Part shown: positions 1 through 10,018 of the stretch, in pieces
Layout of the letters: each line of letters starts with the position of its first letter
Numbering within the stretch: position 1 is the stretch's first letter
Assembly: GCA_025529335.1 (NCBI GenBank)
Contig: JAMYHX010000633.1
Coordinates: forward strand, 1-20,314
Origin: Rhizopus sp. PT2906
Taxonomy: Eukaryota; Mucoromycota; Mucoromycetes; Mucorales; Rhizopodaceae
Length of the DNA: 20,314 bases
Direction: 5' to 3'
The notes under the pieces: model-generated
Database searches by the model: none
Told to the model about the DNA's origin: nothing
What the model saw: the letters and a program-made list of their open reading frames with translations, nothing else
Translations under genes and position numbers: made by a program

Positions 1-541
1 TTTTATATCGCATATATACTTATCCAAACAGTATAAATATCCTCAAATTATTCTTGAAATAAACAACATCTTAAGACTCAATCTTCTGATCACAATAACT
101 TTTCTTATATATTAAGCAACATTTTGCTTATATAACTTCTTTATTTTATCTTGCTCTATATTGATCTTATATAAAGATCTGGTGGTCACTACAACAACAA
201 ATCCTACTTACAAAACCTATTTTTAACCTTACTACTAACACATTTCCCCTTACTATCGCCCAGTAACAATATCATATTGTAACGAAAGCGTGGCTCAGAG
301 AGCTTGTACCACTTCGGAATCCGGAGCGAAGGCAACCAGGATTGTGTTAGGAACGTCAAACAATTCATTACTCTGGAGTTACTTTTCTTTTGCCTATACA
401 GATATTATGACTAAAGATTATAAAGAAGGTTGGTCAGATTAAAAGAAAATAGAATTTTCGCTGAACTAATAACAAATATATATATACATATATATATACA
501 TATATATAGCTATAGCCAGATACATACTATACACGCGCCGA
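1..541. other. AT-rich leading region with no resolved gene
   Basis: Mostly AT-rich sequence without a long reading frame. A distinctly less AT-rich patch lies at about 290-360 and could be a leftover or upstream exon, but no reading frame or RNA fold convinced me. A short TA/TATACA microsatellite at about 476-508 sits just upstream of the first gene and may be part of its promoter or 5' leader. Confidence 0.5.
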
Positions 542-2365
542 ATGTCAATTACCCCTCAACTATCTGCATTCATAAGTATGAATGAAGGACTTGTTATCAG
601 TGACATCATCACACACAAACGAACTTCAGTGGAAGGAATTAAAAGGGTGTGGACACGACGATTTACTTCAGAAGTCAAAGACGATGTGCCTATCGTAGAT
701 TCCGTAGAAGTAAACTGGGTTGACTTACTAGCTGAAGGACTAAAAAAAGCAAAAGAAAATACGATACAATCCCTTAAAGGCAAAAGAATCTTTGCACTTT
801 TAGAAGGTTATGAAAAAGACAACGATTCTATTGCAAAATCAGTGGCTGGGCCACAAGCCGAGGGCAGTACTAGTAAGGTATACAATTAAAAATAGTAAAT
901 ATTTATAATAATTAACGCATGCCTCGATTTAGAAAAAAAAAGGAAAAGAGACAGCAACGGAATCTAATACTATACAACCAAAACATTTGGGGTCTAATGT
1001 ACAACCCATAGACAGTTTTAGTGTAGATACCACAGCCAAATCTAGTGTACAGTCTAATGATGTTTCAGCCCAAAGTACCCCTTTTTTACAGATAATTTAC
1101 AGTGACAAGGACGTCGATAGTTCTTATAAAGAAAAGGAGTCGGAAACAATGACCAATGTATCGTCTGCTTGGTGTATTGTAGGCTACGTTTGGTCGATGA
1201 CACTCAGTGAATTAAATATTATCTCCGAAGGAAAGAAAGAAATGGTTACTAGCAATTCAAATGTAAAGTCGATATATGATAATACCCACAATCTTGCCTT
1301 TGAAAAGCTTTTAAAACCATCAGATATTGACAAAAGACTTTTTCTATCTGCTTTATTTGAAACATCACATTCAAACAATCCAGCCAATCGTCAGCATATA
1401 GTGCCCCTTAAAAAGTTACCAAAGAACATTATTCAATGTGTAAGAGCTATGGAGCAAGCAATGGAGAACAGAACCGTGATTAATGTACAGGGCATCCCAC
1501 TCAACACCGTTAATGAAGTAGCTCTACACCATATCCTGGTTGGGATATATCTGAATCATTCCAAGCCTACTAAACGCCCATCAAGTGAAATTGATTTAAT
1601 AGTTAAGTCTGTAAGTGAGTTATTTTGCTCTTTGTGGTCACCACATAATGATGTAACGGTTTCATGGTAAGTTGAACACAAATTAATACGGTTAGGTTTA
1701 CATAGATGTATATTAACGGTATCATTTATGTATCTAGGGACTTTTCCACCTGGATTAACAAACAAAAAATGCCCGATTCAATTTCTACGCGGCCAGACCT
1801 TGTTTTTTGTTCTGACCTTTGTGAAGTGGGTAACGGAGAGATTAAGCCGGTTGGGACGTCAAAATCATGTGTTGATGTTGCTCGTGCGAGGGTATTAGAG
1901 ACATGTAAGAGACAGCTGCACGTAAGATTGAAGACTGCATCATTACCAATAGAAGCTAGAACTTTTGGTGTGCTTGTTTACGGTAAAAAAAAAGCTAGAT
2001 TTGTTCTCCAGAGTTTTTATTTAGGAAATATACTAATATTCTTTATTATCATTTAGGTCTGTGCTATGAAACATTTGTTGTTTCATTTAGTGACGGATAT
2101 TATCCATATGAGCGTGTCTCTGTTGGATTGTTGCCCACCTCCTTCAACACATATAAAAATGCAGAAAAGACATTGATGGATTTAATACAGTTAAAAGTAA
2201 GATAATAGTATACAATATATATTTTAGTGATACTAAATAGTCGCTTAGGAATCGATGAGTATGTCTTTGTCGACAGAAATCACATCTGAGGGGTTTATCC
2301 TTGTAGATAAAAACCTTCTGATTCCAACCGTGTCGTACAGCTCCATTGTAAAACATAACAACTGA
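542..2365 (+). CDS. Hypothetical protein with a PD-(D/E)XK nuclease-like motif, five exons
   Basis: I do not recognise the family. Exons that join in frame are 542-877, 933-1666, 1738-2012, 2057-2196 and 2249-2365, giving about 533 residues. Introns are 44-71 nt; the second, fourth and first have good donors (GTAAGT, GTAAGA, GTATAC), while the third starts with a weak GTTTTT. CTAAT/CTAAA-like branch sites precede the last two acceptors. The N-terminal third has no signal peptide or membrane segment. Around residues 375-394 the protein reads R-P-D-L-V-F, then about ten residues, then G-E-I-K-P, which has the spacing of a PD-(D/E)XK active site (D377, E391, K393). A Lys/Arg-rich helix follows. 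Nuclease function is inference from this one motif. An alternative end is a stop at 2203-2205 if the last intron is not removed. The gene sits beside repeats and a dead transposon, so it may belong to an expanded or mobile-associated family. Confidence 0.6.
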
Positions 2366-2963
2366 ATCTGTTCAGCGTTAATAAATTATGTTATTGATTT
2401 GCTTACTCGATATTTCACACATTATAAAAATACGACAGAAAACCATTTGTTGTTTATTCTTTTATTTTCATTTTCAAGAACAATTACTCCAGTAAAGTTT
2501 CCTTATTATATTACGTTCGTACATGAATTGTCACCAATTACTCTGGTTACTTAACATCGCTCACCTTTTCACTGCCAAACAAACGTAACACGGATAAATC
2601 ATTATAAAATAAGAGAGTAAGAGCATTTATTACAGTAAATTGAAAAATATAAACATTCAAATAACTCCAAGTCCTCGACACTTTTAATGTTATTTTTCAA
2701 AGCGGGTATTACACTTTACACTTTGCTTTTTCAGTAGAAAAAAAAACAAGCATTTTCAGAATTTGCCATTCAAAAGTTAGCGTATAGATTGAGTTTTGGT
2801 TGGGAAGAACAGAGCTTGATACAAATCGTTGTGATTTCCATTTTTGTAGGCCACATAACATCCTGGAAAATTAAAGTATTGCTACCTTCCATGGCGGTGA
2901 GACAAATGACTTGTTACAGGACAAATTGCGTAATAACATAAACTCTTCATTATTGTGCTCATC
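2366..2963. other. AT-rich region downstream of the first gene
   Basis: No gene supported. It presumably holds the 3' untranslated region of the preceding gene and then degenerate sequence. Just before the direct repeats, around 2880-2960, short coding-like stretches appear in several frames but are interrupted by stops. Confidence 0.4.
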
Positions 2964-3052
2964 ATAATGGGGATAAGAACGGGCAAAAGATACGGAGCAA
3001 AATGCGTGAAGCAAAGCTGGTTATCAGTGCGGTTTCTGTCCGGAAAATGATG
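2964..3052. repeat. Direct repeat, copy 1
   Basis: About 89 bp beginning ATAATGGGGATAAGAAC and ending near GGAAAATGAT. It matches the stretch starting at 3093 with only scattered substitutions and no visible gap, so the two copies are offset by 129 bp. The unit starts with an ATG-containing stretch but has stop codons in that frame. Confidence 0.8.
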
Positions 3053-3092
3053 AGAACTAAAATAAGAAGTAAAAAAATAAAAAAAAAACATT

Positions 3093-3181
3093 ATAATGGG
3101 GAGAAGAACAGGCAAAGGATACGGAGCAAAATGTATAAAACAAAGCTAGTTATCAGTGCGGTTTCTGTTCAGAAAATGATT
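3093..3181. repeat. Direct repeat, copy 2
   Basis: Second copy of the unit at 2964. The two copies share long identical blocks (for example TACGGAGCAAAATG and TTATCAGTGCGGTTTCTGT) and are separated by an A-rich spacer at about 3053-3092. They look like an old segmental duplication or remnants of a dispersed repeat. Confidence 0.8.
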
Positions 3182-3189
3182 AGTACGTT

Positions 3190-3450
3190 ATGAACAAAAA
3201 AACAGAATTACTTGCCGACTTTTTAAAGTTAAATTCCATAATTGAGTAAAACATGCTTAAAGAAAATGAGGTTAAAAAATGTAAACGTATAATAAATGAT
3301 ACGGACGACTGGGGATTTGCTATTTGTATGCCCCCTGCGTTTAAATTATTTTTGATGACGTAGAAAACTTATTTGCACCTCTTGTACACCTTGGGAGGAC
3401 CTACAGATGCCTAACCCGGTTGTTCAACTCTGTCCGGTATTTGAGTATGA
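3190..3450 (+). pseudogene. Decayed reading frame of unknown origin
   Basis: A reading frame from ATG 3190 continues past a stop at 3247 to an in-frame ATG at 3253 and then to a stop near 3361. After a frame change near 3345 another coding-like stretch with a protein-like composition (containing D-D-V-E-N-L-F-A-P-L) runs to about 3449. The one-stop, one-shift pattern suggests an old coding segment, possibly continuing from the direct repeats upstream. I do not recognise the product. Confidence 0.3.
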
Positions 3451-3512
3451 TTTGAGAAAGTAAAGTTACTTTTTTATTATTATATGTTGTTTTAATTTTA
3501 TTAAATTAGTGG

Positions 3513-4436
3513 CTACACGTTCACGTAGAAGTGAGCAGGTAATAACGGAAAAGGAAAAAAGGGAATAAAATGGATATGTAAACAGAAATAAGAAAGATAC
3601 CTCCAAACATCATGAGCTGTGATAGCCCCTAAAATAGTATGCGTAATGGCACGAGTAGTTGGTGTTTCTATTATTGCTGGTGTACCCTTGACTGAACGAG
3701 CATTAGGGCTTCTCATGTTGATATTAAAACCAGCTTCATCAACGAAAACACAATTTTTAAGATAATTCATATCCGTGTTCTCTACCTATTTTTTAGCCCA
3801 ATGTGATAACGTTTATCAAGGTTCCCAGCGCTATTTCTAGCCACAGGGTGCAAAGTAGCTCTTTTTAAAGGTTAAATTACACTCATAAAGAATGAAGTTT
3901 CCTACAGAAGTTTCTTTTTTAAATTGAAATTCTGGAACTCTTCTGTTAAACTATCTACTGCATCTCGCCTGGTAGCTTGAACCAAGTGCTGTTTATGTTC
4001 GTTTTGGAGTTGCGGTGGTTTTCTGTTTGACATATTCGTCTGTTTTTCGTAGATGTTCCATTCTGGGTCTTCTTTAAGACGCTTTGCCCATTTTTGAGCA
4101 GTGCGAATTTCAACTTGAGCCCTTTCGACCTGAAGCAGCAGCATTCCAGAGCTTCACTCTATTAAAATAGTAGAAAACTGCTTTCTGTTGGTCAGAATAT
4201 ACATTATATCTTCTACTGGTTGCTACATCTTTGGATAATTCCTCAGAAACTTCTTCCATTTGGACATCAAGTTCTTTTGTAACTTTAGCGAGAAAGCGTC
4301 CCTGATGAATTCGATATTGTGAGGCAGCCAACAAGGAAGTAACGTTATAAGGATCAGTCTCTTCCTCATAGTCCATTGCCTCATTTCCTTGCTCATCAGC
4401 AATGCTTCCTTGTCCATCTTTGTAATAAAAACTCAT
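3513..4436 (-). pseudogene. Broken Tc1/mariner (IS630-type) DDE transposase
   Basis: On the minus strand three reading-frame pieces (4436-4110, 4144-3902, 3770-3513) follow one another as parts of one transposase. The first ends in the piece that leads to the second after a frame change at a CCC run (4120-4122). The second carries a basic helix-rich segment with A-Q-K-W-A-K-R-L-K. The stretch between the second and third pieces still encodes the L-H-P-V-A-R-N-S element but needs further frame changes and crosses stops. The third holds F-V-D-E-A-G-F-N-I-N, the first catalytic Asp region of DDE transposases, then the K-G-T-P-A and T-H-T-I-L-G-A-I blocks. The second Asp (Q-D-N type) and the final P-D-L-N-P-I-E block are absent, so the copy is truncated as well as frameshifted. 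I see no convincing terminal inverted repeats. It should be inactive. Confidence 0.85.
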
Positions 4437-5262
4437 TTGAAAAGGTTATTATTTTATAATAAAATGAAATTTATAAAATTAAAAAAAGCGAATCCATCAC
4501 TCTGGAAAACGAACTTTGGAGGTGGAGCCGCTGTATTTTTCTGAAATCGCCATTTAAGTTTATGACACGTAAACACGACTTTACTGACATCAAAAAAAAA
4601 AGGACAAGCCACATAATTTCAAGCATCAAAAAAAAAATTATTTTATTTCAATAAAAAAAAGCAGGTATAAAGTTGCCTAAAGAAGGATTGTTTAGTAAAA
4701 GAAAGTAAGAATATAAGCTATGGTGTATATTATTCAGAGAGGGCAAGTAACTATTACGATCATTGAGATTCGTCCTAATGTTGCGTATGTGAACCAACCC
4801 TTCAGATATCTCGACTTGATCATCAAAATATACACATCGTATACCCACTTAGGGGAAGGAAAAAAAAAAGAGAGAAAAAATAATTACCTTAACAATAGTT
4901 CATTGATAAAAAAGAAAAAAAAAAAAAAAGAAAAGGAAAGAGAAATAAAATAAAAAGTTTTTATATTTAATAGAAACTGCTCCGGTTGAAAAAGTGACAA
5001 GAATACCGCCTAGCAATCCTTGAACATTGCTCTCCGAATGAAGGACTACTTTTATTTATAAAATAATTGCGCATATTAAAATACATAAAAGGGGACAACA
5101 TATAGATGATTGTATGGATGCACGCAGCTCATTCCTCAGTTGTTTGCTTCAATGGGTTATTCGAACTGTCCATCAAGTCAAGACTATATTAATGAAGGTT
5201 GGGAATAGGCTTTTATAGCTTTGGTCAAAGAACACTATCTTACAAATGGCGAACAATTGTTT
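4437..5262. other. Gene-poor AT-rich region with A-runs
   Basis: Contains the leader side of the dead transposon and several poly(A) tracts (about 4591-4600, 4628-4637, 4860-4869 and a long A-rich run at 4910-4930). Reading frames near 4650-4950 are short and low-complexity on the plus strand. A minus-strand frame over about 4740-4850 looks slightly coding-like but matches nothing I know. No gene is called. Confidence 0.4.
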
Positions 5263-5512
5263 CTATGAAGCTAGAATCATGGTTATTAAATTGAAAGATT
5301 GTTTAAACTCAACTTTATATAAGGTACTTCTTATGGAGAGAATTGCCAGCTGTGAACGACAGAGGGCAACTATCAGCTTTTGAGCATATGCTGTCAGTTC
5401 AATATCTGGTAGTGACACATGCTCAATGATTTCAGAATAATCTTCTTGAGAAATATGTTCTTGAAGCATTAATACAACAGCGTTTGAACCGAGATCTAAA
5501 ATCCTTAAACGG
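5263..5512 (-). pseudogene. Unrecognised protein fragment, coding-like
   Basis: On the minus strand an open frame runs from about 5512 (after an in-frame stop) to 5263, about 80 residues. It has ordinary protein composition with amphipathic helices: a start G-R-L-R-I-L-D-L-G, an acidic middle (Q-E-D-Y-S-E-I-I-E) and a hydrophobic helix with A-L-C-R-S-Q-L-A. It looks like an internal or terminal exon of a larger protein, but I find no partner exons with good splice sites nearby. It could be a gene relic or one exon of an unrecognised gene. Confidence 0.35.
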
Positions 5513-5841
5513 CCAGCCCTTTATACAACATAAGTAATCTTACAGAATGTGTCAATATTTTGGGCATCCTACTTGTCTAAAGACAACTCTGCTGCTAGAG
5601 ATAAAATTGGAAAACACTACATGCACCAGGAATTAGACCAATACTACGAGCGCACCTCTATCCATTACCAACGATGTATATCAATAAAGCTTTTCAATGT
5701 GTGGAGTCAAGCTAAGCATGGCTTTATAAATTTACCATCTTGACTTGTTTCTTTTCAAGAAGAAGAAAGAGATAAAACGAAATGTTGTCAGTTTGATCAA
5801 CAAAGACGCAAGAACACGCGTAGTTATGATAATATCGTATT
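5513..5841. other. Intergenic stretch with a short weak reading frame
   Basis: A plus-strand open frame of 64 codons (5549-5743) has plausible amino-acid composition but no recognisable motif and no clear splice partners. I leave it uncalled. The rest is AT-rich. Confidence 0.3.
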
Positions 5842-6178
5842 TTATACCAGTGAACTGGACAAGCCTTGGATTAGGCAGAGGCATTGGTAATGTGACGTTG
5901 CGTAGTGGCAACGTAGGTAACGTCCCCAAGGAAGCGCTCGTAGCATTAGCCTATTTTCTGGTGCATATAGATCCATCGAACCTTCGTGACCTCGATTACG
6001 ACGACTGGGACGAAGCGAACAGGACAAGCACCGCGCGTGGCCTGTTTCTGTGTCGTATCTTCACGCTCTCGAATACCTTAAAGATCCTGCCAAGCAGGCT
6101 ATAGCCAATTTCTTCGCTAACAAAGGATATATTGATCGTAATGAATTCCCTGAGCTTTTTCCCGTCAAAAAGACATGA
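5842..6178 (+). pseudogene. Frameshifted fragment of an unrecognised protein
   Basis: Two consecutive frames together read as one coding-like segment. The first (to about 6034) includes E-A-L-V-A-L-A-Y-F-L-V-H-I-D and a very acidic D-L-D-Y-D-D-W-D-E. A change of frame at the CCGCGCG run near 6031-6037 continues it as S-Y-L-H-A-L-E-Y-L-K-D-P, then F-F-A-N-K-G-Y-I-D-R, to a TGA at 6176. No GT-AG intron explains the switch, so it is either a one-base lesion or a sequencing error. Codons here are richer in G and C (GAC, CTC, TAC, GCG) than in neighbouring genes, which may mark a different origin. Product and upstream start are unknown. Confidence 0.4.
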
Positions 6179-6556
6179 GCTCCACTTATTGTTCTCTCAA
6201 TAGCCTCCCTTCCTGCGAACCATTTTTTTGTCCTTTTCTTCAAACCACAACAGTTTTACTCTCAAGCCCAGAGGGGTCTTTAGATACTTCTTTCATTCTT
6301 TTAGCTGGCCGAAGCAAAGCGATGCAATAAAAGCATTATACGCCCTTTATGGTCTTTGTATTTCATAAATAAACAAAATATCTTTAAACATATTAAGAAA
6401 TGTTACCCCAACTGTAATCCTTTTGTTTTTGTCCAAGTCCCTGCATGCACACACAATTAAATTAAAACCGTAAAGATTCTTTACATGCATATATTATATA
6501 TGCCACATTATAATACATCTTGTACTTTTTTTCATTTCTTTCTCTTTGAAAAAAAA
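6179..6556. promoter_or_regulatory. Upstream region of the mannosyltransferase gene
   Basis: About 380 nt without a supported gene. It presumably contains the promoter and leader of the GT15 gene. An A-run (6549-6557) directly precedes its ATG. No specific factor site is claimed. Confidence 0.35.
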
Positions 6557-7928
6557 ATGTTTATAAGAAGAAGAAAATTTATTGGATGCCAAATCCTGAG
6601 TATCGTCACTATTTTAGCCTTGATGCTTTATCTACAATTCCCTAAACGCGTCATACCCTATAGAAGTAACAGTCCGTCAATAAAAAAGACTTCTGTCAGG
6701 GCTGCCTTTGTTATTTTGGCAAGAAATTCAGATCTGACTGGTGTCAGACACTCGATGCGTCAGATAGAGGATAGATTCAATAGAAAGTTCAATTATCCCT
6801 ATGTGTTTTTAAACGATGATGAATTCACTGACGAATTTAAGCAAAAGACATCTTATCTGACAAAGGCACAGGTGTACTATGGTAAAATCGAGCCAGAACA
6901 GTGGAGTTATCCCGACTTTATCAATCAGACCAAAGCTGCAGAGGGTAGAAAGAAATTGGAAGAAATGGAAATTCTCTATGGAGGAAGTGAGTCCTACAGG
7001 CATATGTGTCGGTATCAATCCGGCTTCTTCTTTAGGCATCCTCTTTTGGACTCGTTTGAATATTACTGGTATATAACAAACAGTTTATCATATTTAAGAA
7101 ATTTAATCCTATCTTAGGCGAGTGGAGCCAGACGTCGATTTTTATTGTGATATCGATTATGATGTATTTCAGATGATGAAGGACAACAAATTCAAATATG
7201 GTAAAATATTCTCATGTCCCCATGGTCAAAAACTAATATGGTATCTAGGATGGGTCATGTCCTTAAGCGAGTATATTGAAACAGTTCCTACACTTTGGGA
7301 GACAACTCAACAATTTATGGAGAAATATCCTGAATATATAGAAAGAGGAAATGATAGTCTATTACCATGGGTTATTGGAGATGATGGAACATATAATCTC
7401 TGTCATTTCTGGTCAAACTTTGAGGTAATCCTTATAATTGTTGATATAGAATGTATAATAATAATCTTATAAAGATTGCCTCGTTGGACTTTTTAAGAAG
7501 TAAAAAGTATTTAGATTATTTTGAGCATCTTGATCAGCAAGGAGGCTTTTTTTATGAAAGGTATTAAACATTGATTATTGAACAGAGACTAACCCGTGCT
7601 TATATAGATGGGGAGATGCTCCTGTTCATTCTTTAGCAGTAGCCATGATGCTAAAGTCATCTGAAGTACATTTCTTTAATGATATTGGCTATAAACACAT
7701 ACCTTTGACTCACTGTCCTGTTGAACCATGGCATCAAAGGAAGTGCTCTTGTGATGAAGAAGAAAATTTTGGTAAGCGACCAAGGGCTGATTAAAAGTAT
7801 CTAACATGTCCATAGATTGGGATGACTGGAGTTGTACGTCACGATATGCTCAAGTACACAGCGGATTCATCTGGAACGAAACAACCTATAGGCAAATGAC
7901 AGATCCATACCGATTAAGCCCTGTGTAA
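6557..7928 (+). CDS. GT15 alpha-1,2-mannosyltransferase (KRE2/MNT1 family), five exons
   Basis: Golgi type II membrane enzyme that adds alpha-1,2-mannose from GDP-mannose to protein O- and N-glycans. Exons are 6557-7068, 7118-7424, 7475-7560, 7608-7771 and 7816-7928; all four introns are 44-50 nt with GT-AG ends and phases close to give 393 residues, normal for the family. The N-terminus is a short basic tail (F-I-R-R-R-K) and one membrane anchor at about residues 9-27. Family landmarks seen are A-F-V-I-L-A-R-N, F-L-N-D-D-E-F, Y-R-H-M-C-R-Y-Q-S-G-F-F, E-P-D-V-D-F-Y-C-D (EPxV metal/nucleotide site, about 174-182), N-L-C-H-F-W-S-N-F-E with the proposed catalytic Glu at 273, and G-D-A-P-V-H-S. 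I chose the ATG at 6557 rather than an in-frame ATG at 6485, because it gives the basic-plus-anchor N-terminus and follows a typical A-rich leader. The specific paralogue (KRE2, KTR) cannot be assigned. Confidence 0.95.
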
Positions 7929-7999
7929 CATTTATTCTTTAAATTGACTTTTTCCCTCTTTTTGTTATTGTTTTTCTCTCTCTCTCTCTCTTTATTAAA
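7929..7999 (+). promoter_or_regulatory. Short CT-rich promoter of the SRP receptor gene
   Basis: Only 71 nt separate the mannosyltransferase stop from the next ATG. The stretch is strongly pyrimidine-rich with a (TC)n run at about 7976-7991, as is common just upstream of fungal start sites. It must hold both the 3' end of one gene and the start of the next. Confidence 0.5.
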
Positions 8000-10005
8000 A
8001 TGTTAGATCTTTTTACCATCATTACCAAAGGTGGTTTTGTATTATGGCAAAAGACATTTGCACCCATCTCTGGATTTCCTGTTCAAGAATTGATTAAAAA
8101 TGTCTTGATTGAAGAACGATCGGGCACAACAGAGTATATCCAAAACAACTATGCTCTAAGGTGGACATTTGCAAATGAAGCTGAGCTCATCTTTGTTGTC
8201 GTCTATCAAAAGATTCTCACTCTCAACTACCTTGAAGAACTCTTGGAGACCGTTAAACGTGTCTTTTTAGCTACCTTTCAAGACATCCTCCAAAAGGACT
8301 CAAACGGTGACTTTACTTCCTTTGGTCCAATCTTTGATAAATTACTAAAACAGGTGGAAGAGAAATATGCAAATCTAAGACAAAAAGCACCAAGAAAGTT
8401 TGAAAATACAAAAAAGTTTGAAAGTACTCTAAAGGCTTCTCAAGCACAGAATAGTAAGGACATGTACAAGTATATGACTGAATCATTCATTTTATTGTTT
8501 ATCAGCGGGTGCTCTTCCAGTATCTACTGCAGCCAACACACAAGTGGATGAAGATGAAATTGCTAAAAATATCCGTGCACTAAAAATTCAAGGTAACAGT
8601 CCACGAACAAAGGGAGCCAAGAAACCTGCAAAGACAGGCAATAAACAGCAGATACCAGAGTAAGACTAAAAAAGGGAATGATTCGTTTTGGATCAACCAC
8701 TCATCATTTTGATTAGAGATACACAAAAGAAGAAGAAATCACAAAAGCAAGCACGTGTATGGGACGGTCAGATTTCAAAGGGAGAAATGGAATCATTGGA
8801 CTATTCGTCCAAATCAAATGATGTTGATGAAGCACCAGAAACAGTAGCTTCTCAATGGGTGGATGAATCCAAGCTGGGTAAAAAGAACGAAAAGGGAATT
8901 TACGAAGTTCAGGATATTATGCAACAGGGGAATGAAGAAGACGAGGATGAGGATGAGGAATTAGATTTTGATCAGCCAGTTGATCCGCAAAAGAAATCGG
9001 GTGGATTGTTTTCTTATCTAAAGTCATTTACAGGCTCAAAAGAATTGACAGCAGAGACACTAGATCCAGTGATTGCAACCATCAGAGAACACTTGGTTGC
9101 TCAAAACGTAGCAACAGAAATTGCTGATCATCTGTGTCAAAGTGTCAAATCAAGCCTCCTTGGAAAAAAACTTGGAAGTTTTGAAAGTAAAGAGTGAAAA
9201 CATAGAGATAAACAACAAGACTAATACTTTGATCATAGGAGTATCTACCGCGGTCCGAAATAGTATGGAAGCAGCACTTAAACGTATCTTGACACCCAAG
9301 ACTTCCCTAGACATCCTACGTGACATTGAACAAGCCAAATTAGATAAACGACCCTATAGCATCTGCTTCATTGGTGTGAACGGTGTTGGCAAATCAACCA
9401 ATTTGAGTAAAGTTTGTTTCTGGCTGCTCCAAAATAATTACAAAATCCTGATTGCTGCTTGTGACACTTTCCGTAGTGGTGCTGTTGAACAGCTCCGTGT
9501 GCATGTACGTAATCTGCGTGCACTTCAAACAAGTGGTGATGGCCAAGTTGAACTATTCGAGCGTGGTTATGGAAAAGACTCTGCGGGAATTGCCAAGGAT
9601 GCTATCAATTATGCTACCGCCAACCATTTTGACGTGGTCTTGATCGATACAGCAGGCCGTATGCAAGACAATGAACCATTGATGAGAGCTCTTTCTAAAC
9701 TCGTATCTGTCAACCAACCAGACAAGATCATCTTTGTGGGAGAAGCCCTAGTGGGCAATGAAGCAGTAGACCAATTAACCAAATTTAATCAAGCGCTCAA
9801 GGACTTTTCTGGTTTACAGAATCCAAGACATATCGACGGCATGATCCTAACCAAATTTGATACGATTGATGATAAAGTAGGTGCTGCCCTTTCCATGACC
9901 TACATCACTGGCCAGCCTATTTACTTTGTGGGCACTGGACAAACATACACGGACTTAAAAAATCTCAAGGTGTCTCATGTTGTTCATAGTTTACTAAAGA
10001 AATAA
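8000..10005 (+). CDS. SRP101: Signal recognition particle receptor subunit alpha, four exons
   Basis: GTPase that docks SRP-ribosome complexes at the endoplasmic reticulum membrane. Exons are 8000-8453, 8506-8659, 8717-9186 and 9239-10005; introns are 52, 57 and 52 nt, and phases close to give 614 residues. The first ~130 residues form the SRX domain that binds the beta subunit (start M-L-D-L-F-T-I-I-T-K-G-G). A Lys-rich and then acidic linker (run of E/D about residue 275) follows. The N domain begins near residue 300. The G domain shows G-V-N-G-V-G-K-S-T-N (405-414), D-T-F-R-S-G-A-V-E-Q-L-R, D-T-A-G-R (496-500) and T-K-F-D (564-567). The final G-Q-T-Y-T-D-L-K and short helix are complete. 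First-intron donor GTAAGG at 8454 was chosen because the other nearby GT sites break the frame. The stop abuts the oppositely oriented IBTK-like gene. Confidence 0.96.
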
Positions 10006-10018
10006 TAAACTATTTATT
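10004..10018. terminator. Back-to-back poly(A) signals between convergent genes
   Basis: AATAAA on the plus strand (10004-10009) overlaps the SRP receptor stop codon. TTTATT at 10013-10018 is AATAAA on the minus strand, inside the last codons of the IBTK-like gene. The arrangement is nearly palindromic. The motifs are visible; that they work as poly(A) signals is inference. Confidence 0.5.

Noticed and set aside
290..360. tRNA-like box A pattern (TGGCTCAGAG) in a less AT-rich patch
   Set aside because: No matching box B (GTTCRA), no acceptor stem and no anticodon arm can be folded.
3002..3193. 63-codon plus-strand frame across both direct repeats
   Set aside because: Lys-rich, crosses the A-rich spacer, and arises because the repeat unit offset is a multiple of three. 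No gene-like features.
2850..4620. Terminal inverted repeats flanking the transposase pseudogene
   Set aside because: Short similar words (GCCACATAA, CTGGAAAA) occur on both sides but in the same orientation and too short to be convincing.
4720..4953. Plus-strand reading frame with Lys-rich tail
   Set aside because: The last third is translated poly(A); no motif and no splice support.
6485..6556. Earlier in-frame ATG for the mannosyltransferase
   Set aside because: It would add a Phe/His-rich stretch encoded by promoter-like sequence. The ATG at 6557 gives the normal basic tail plus membrane anchor.
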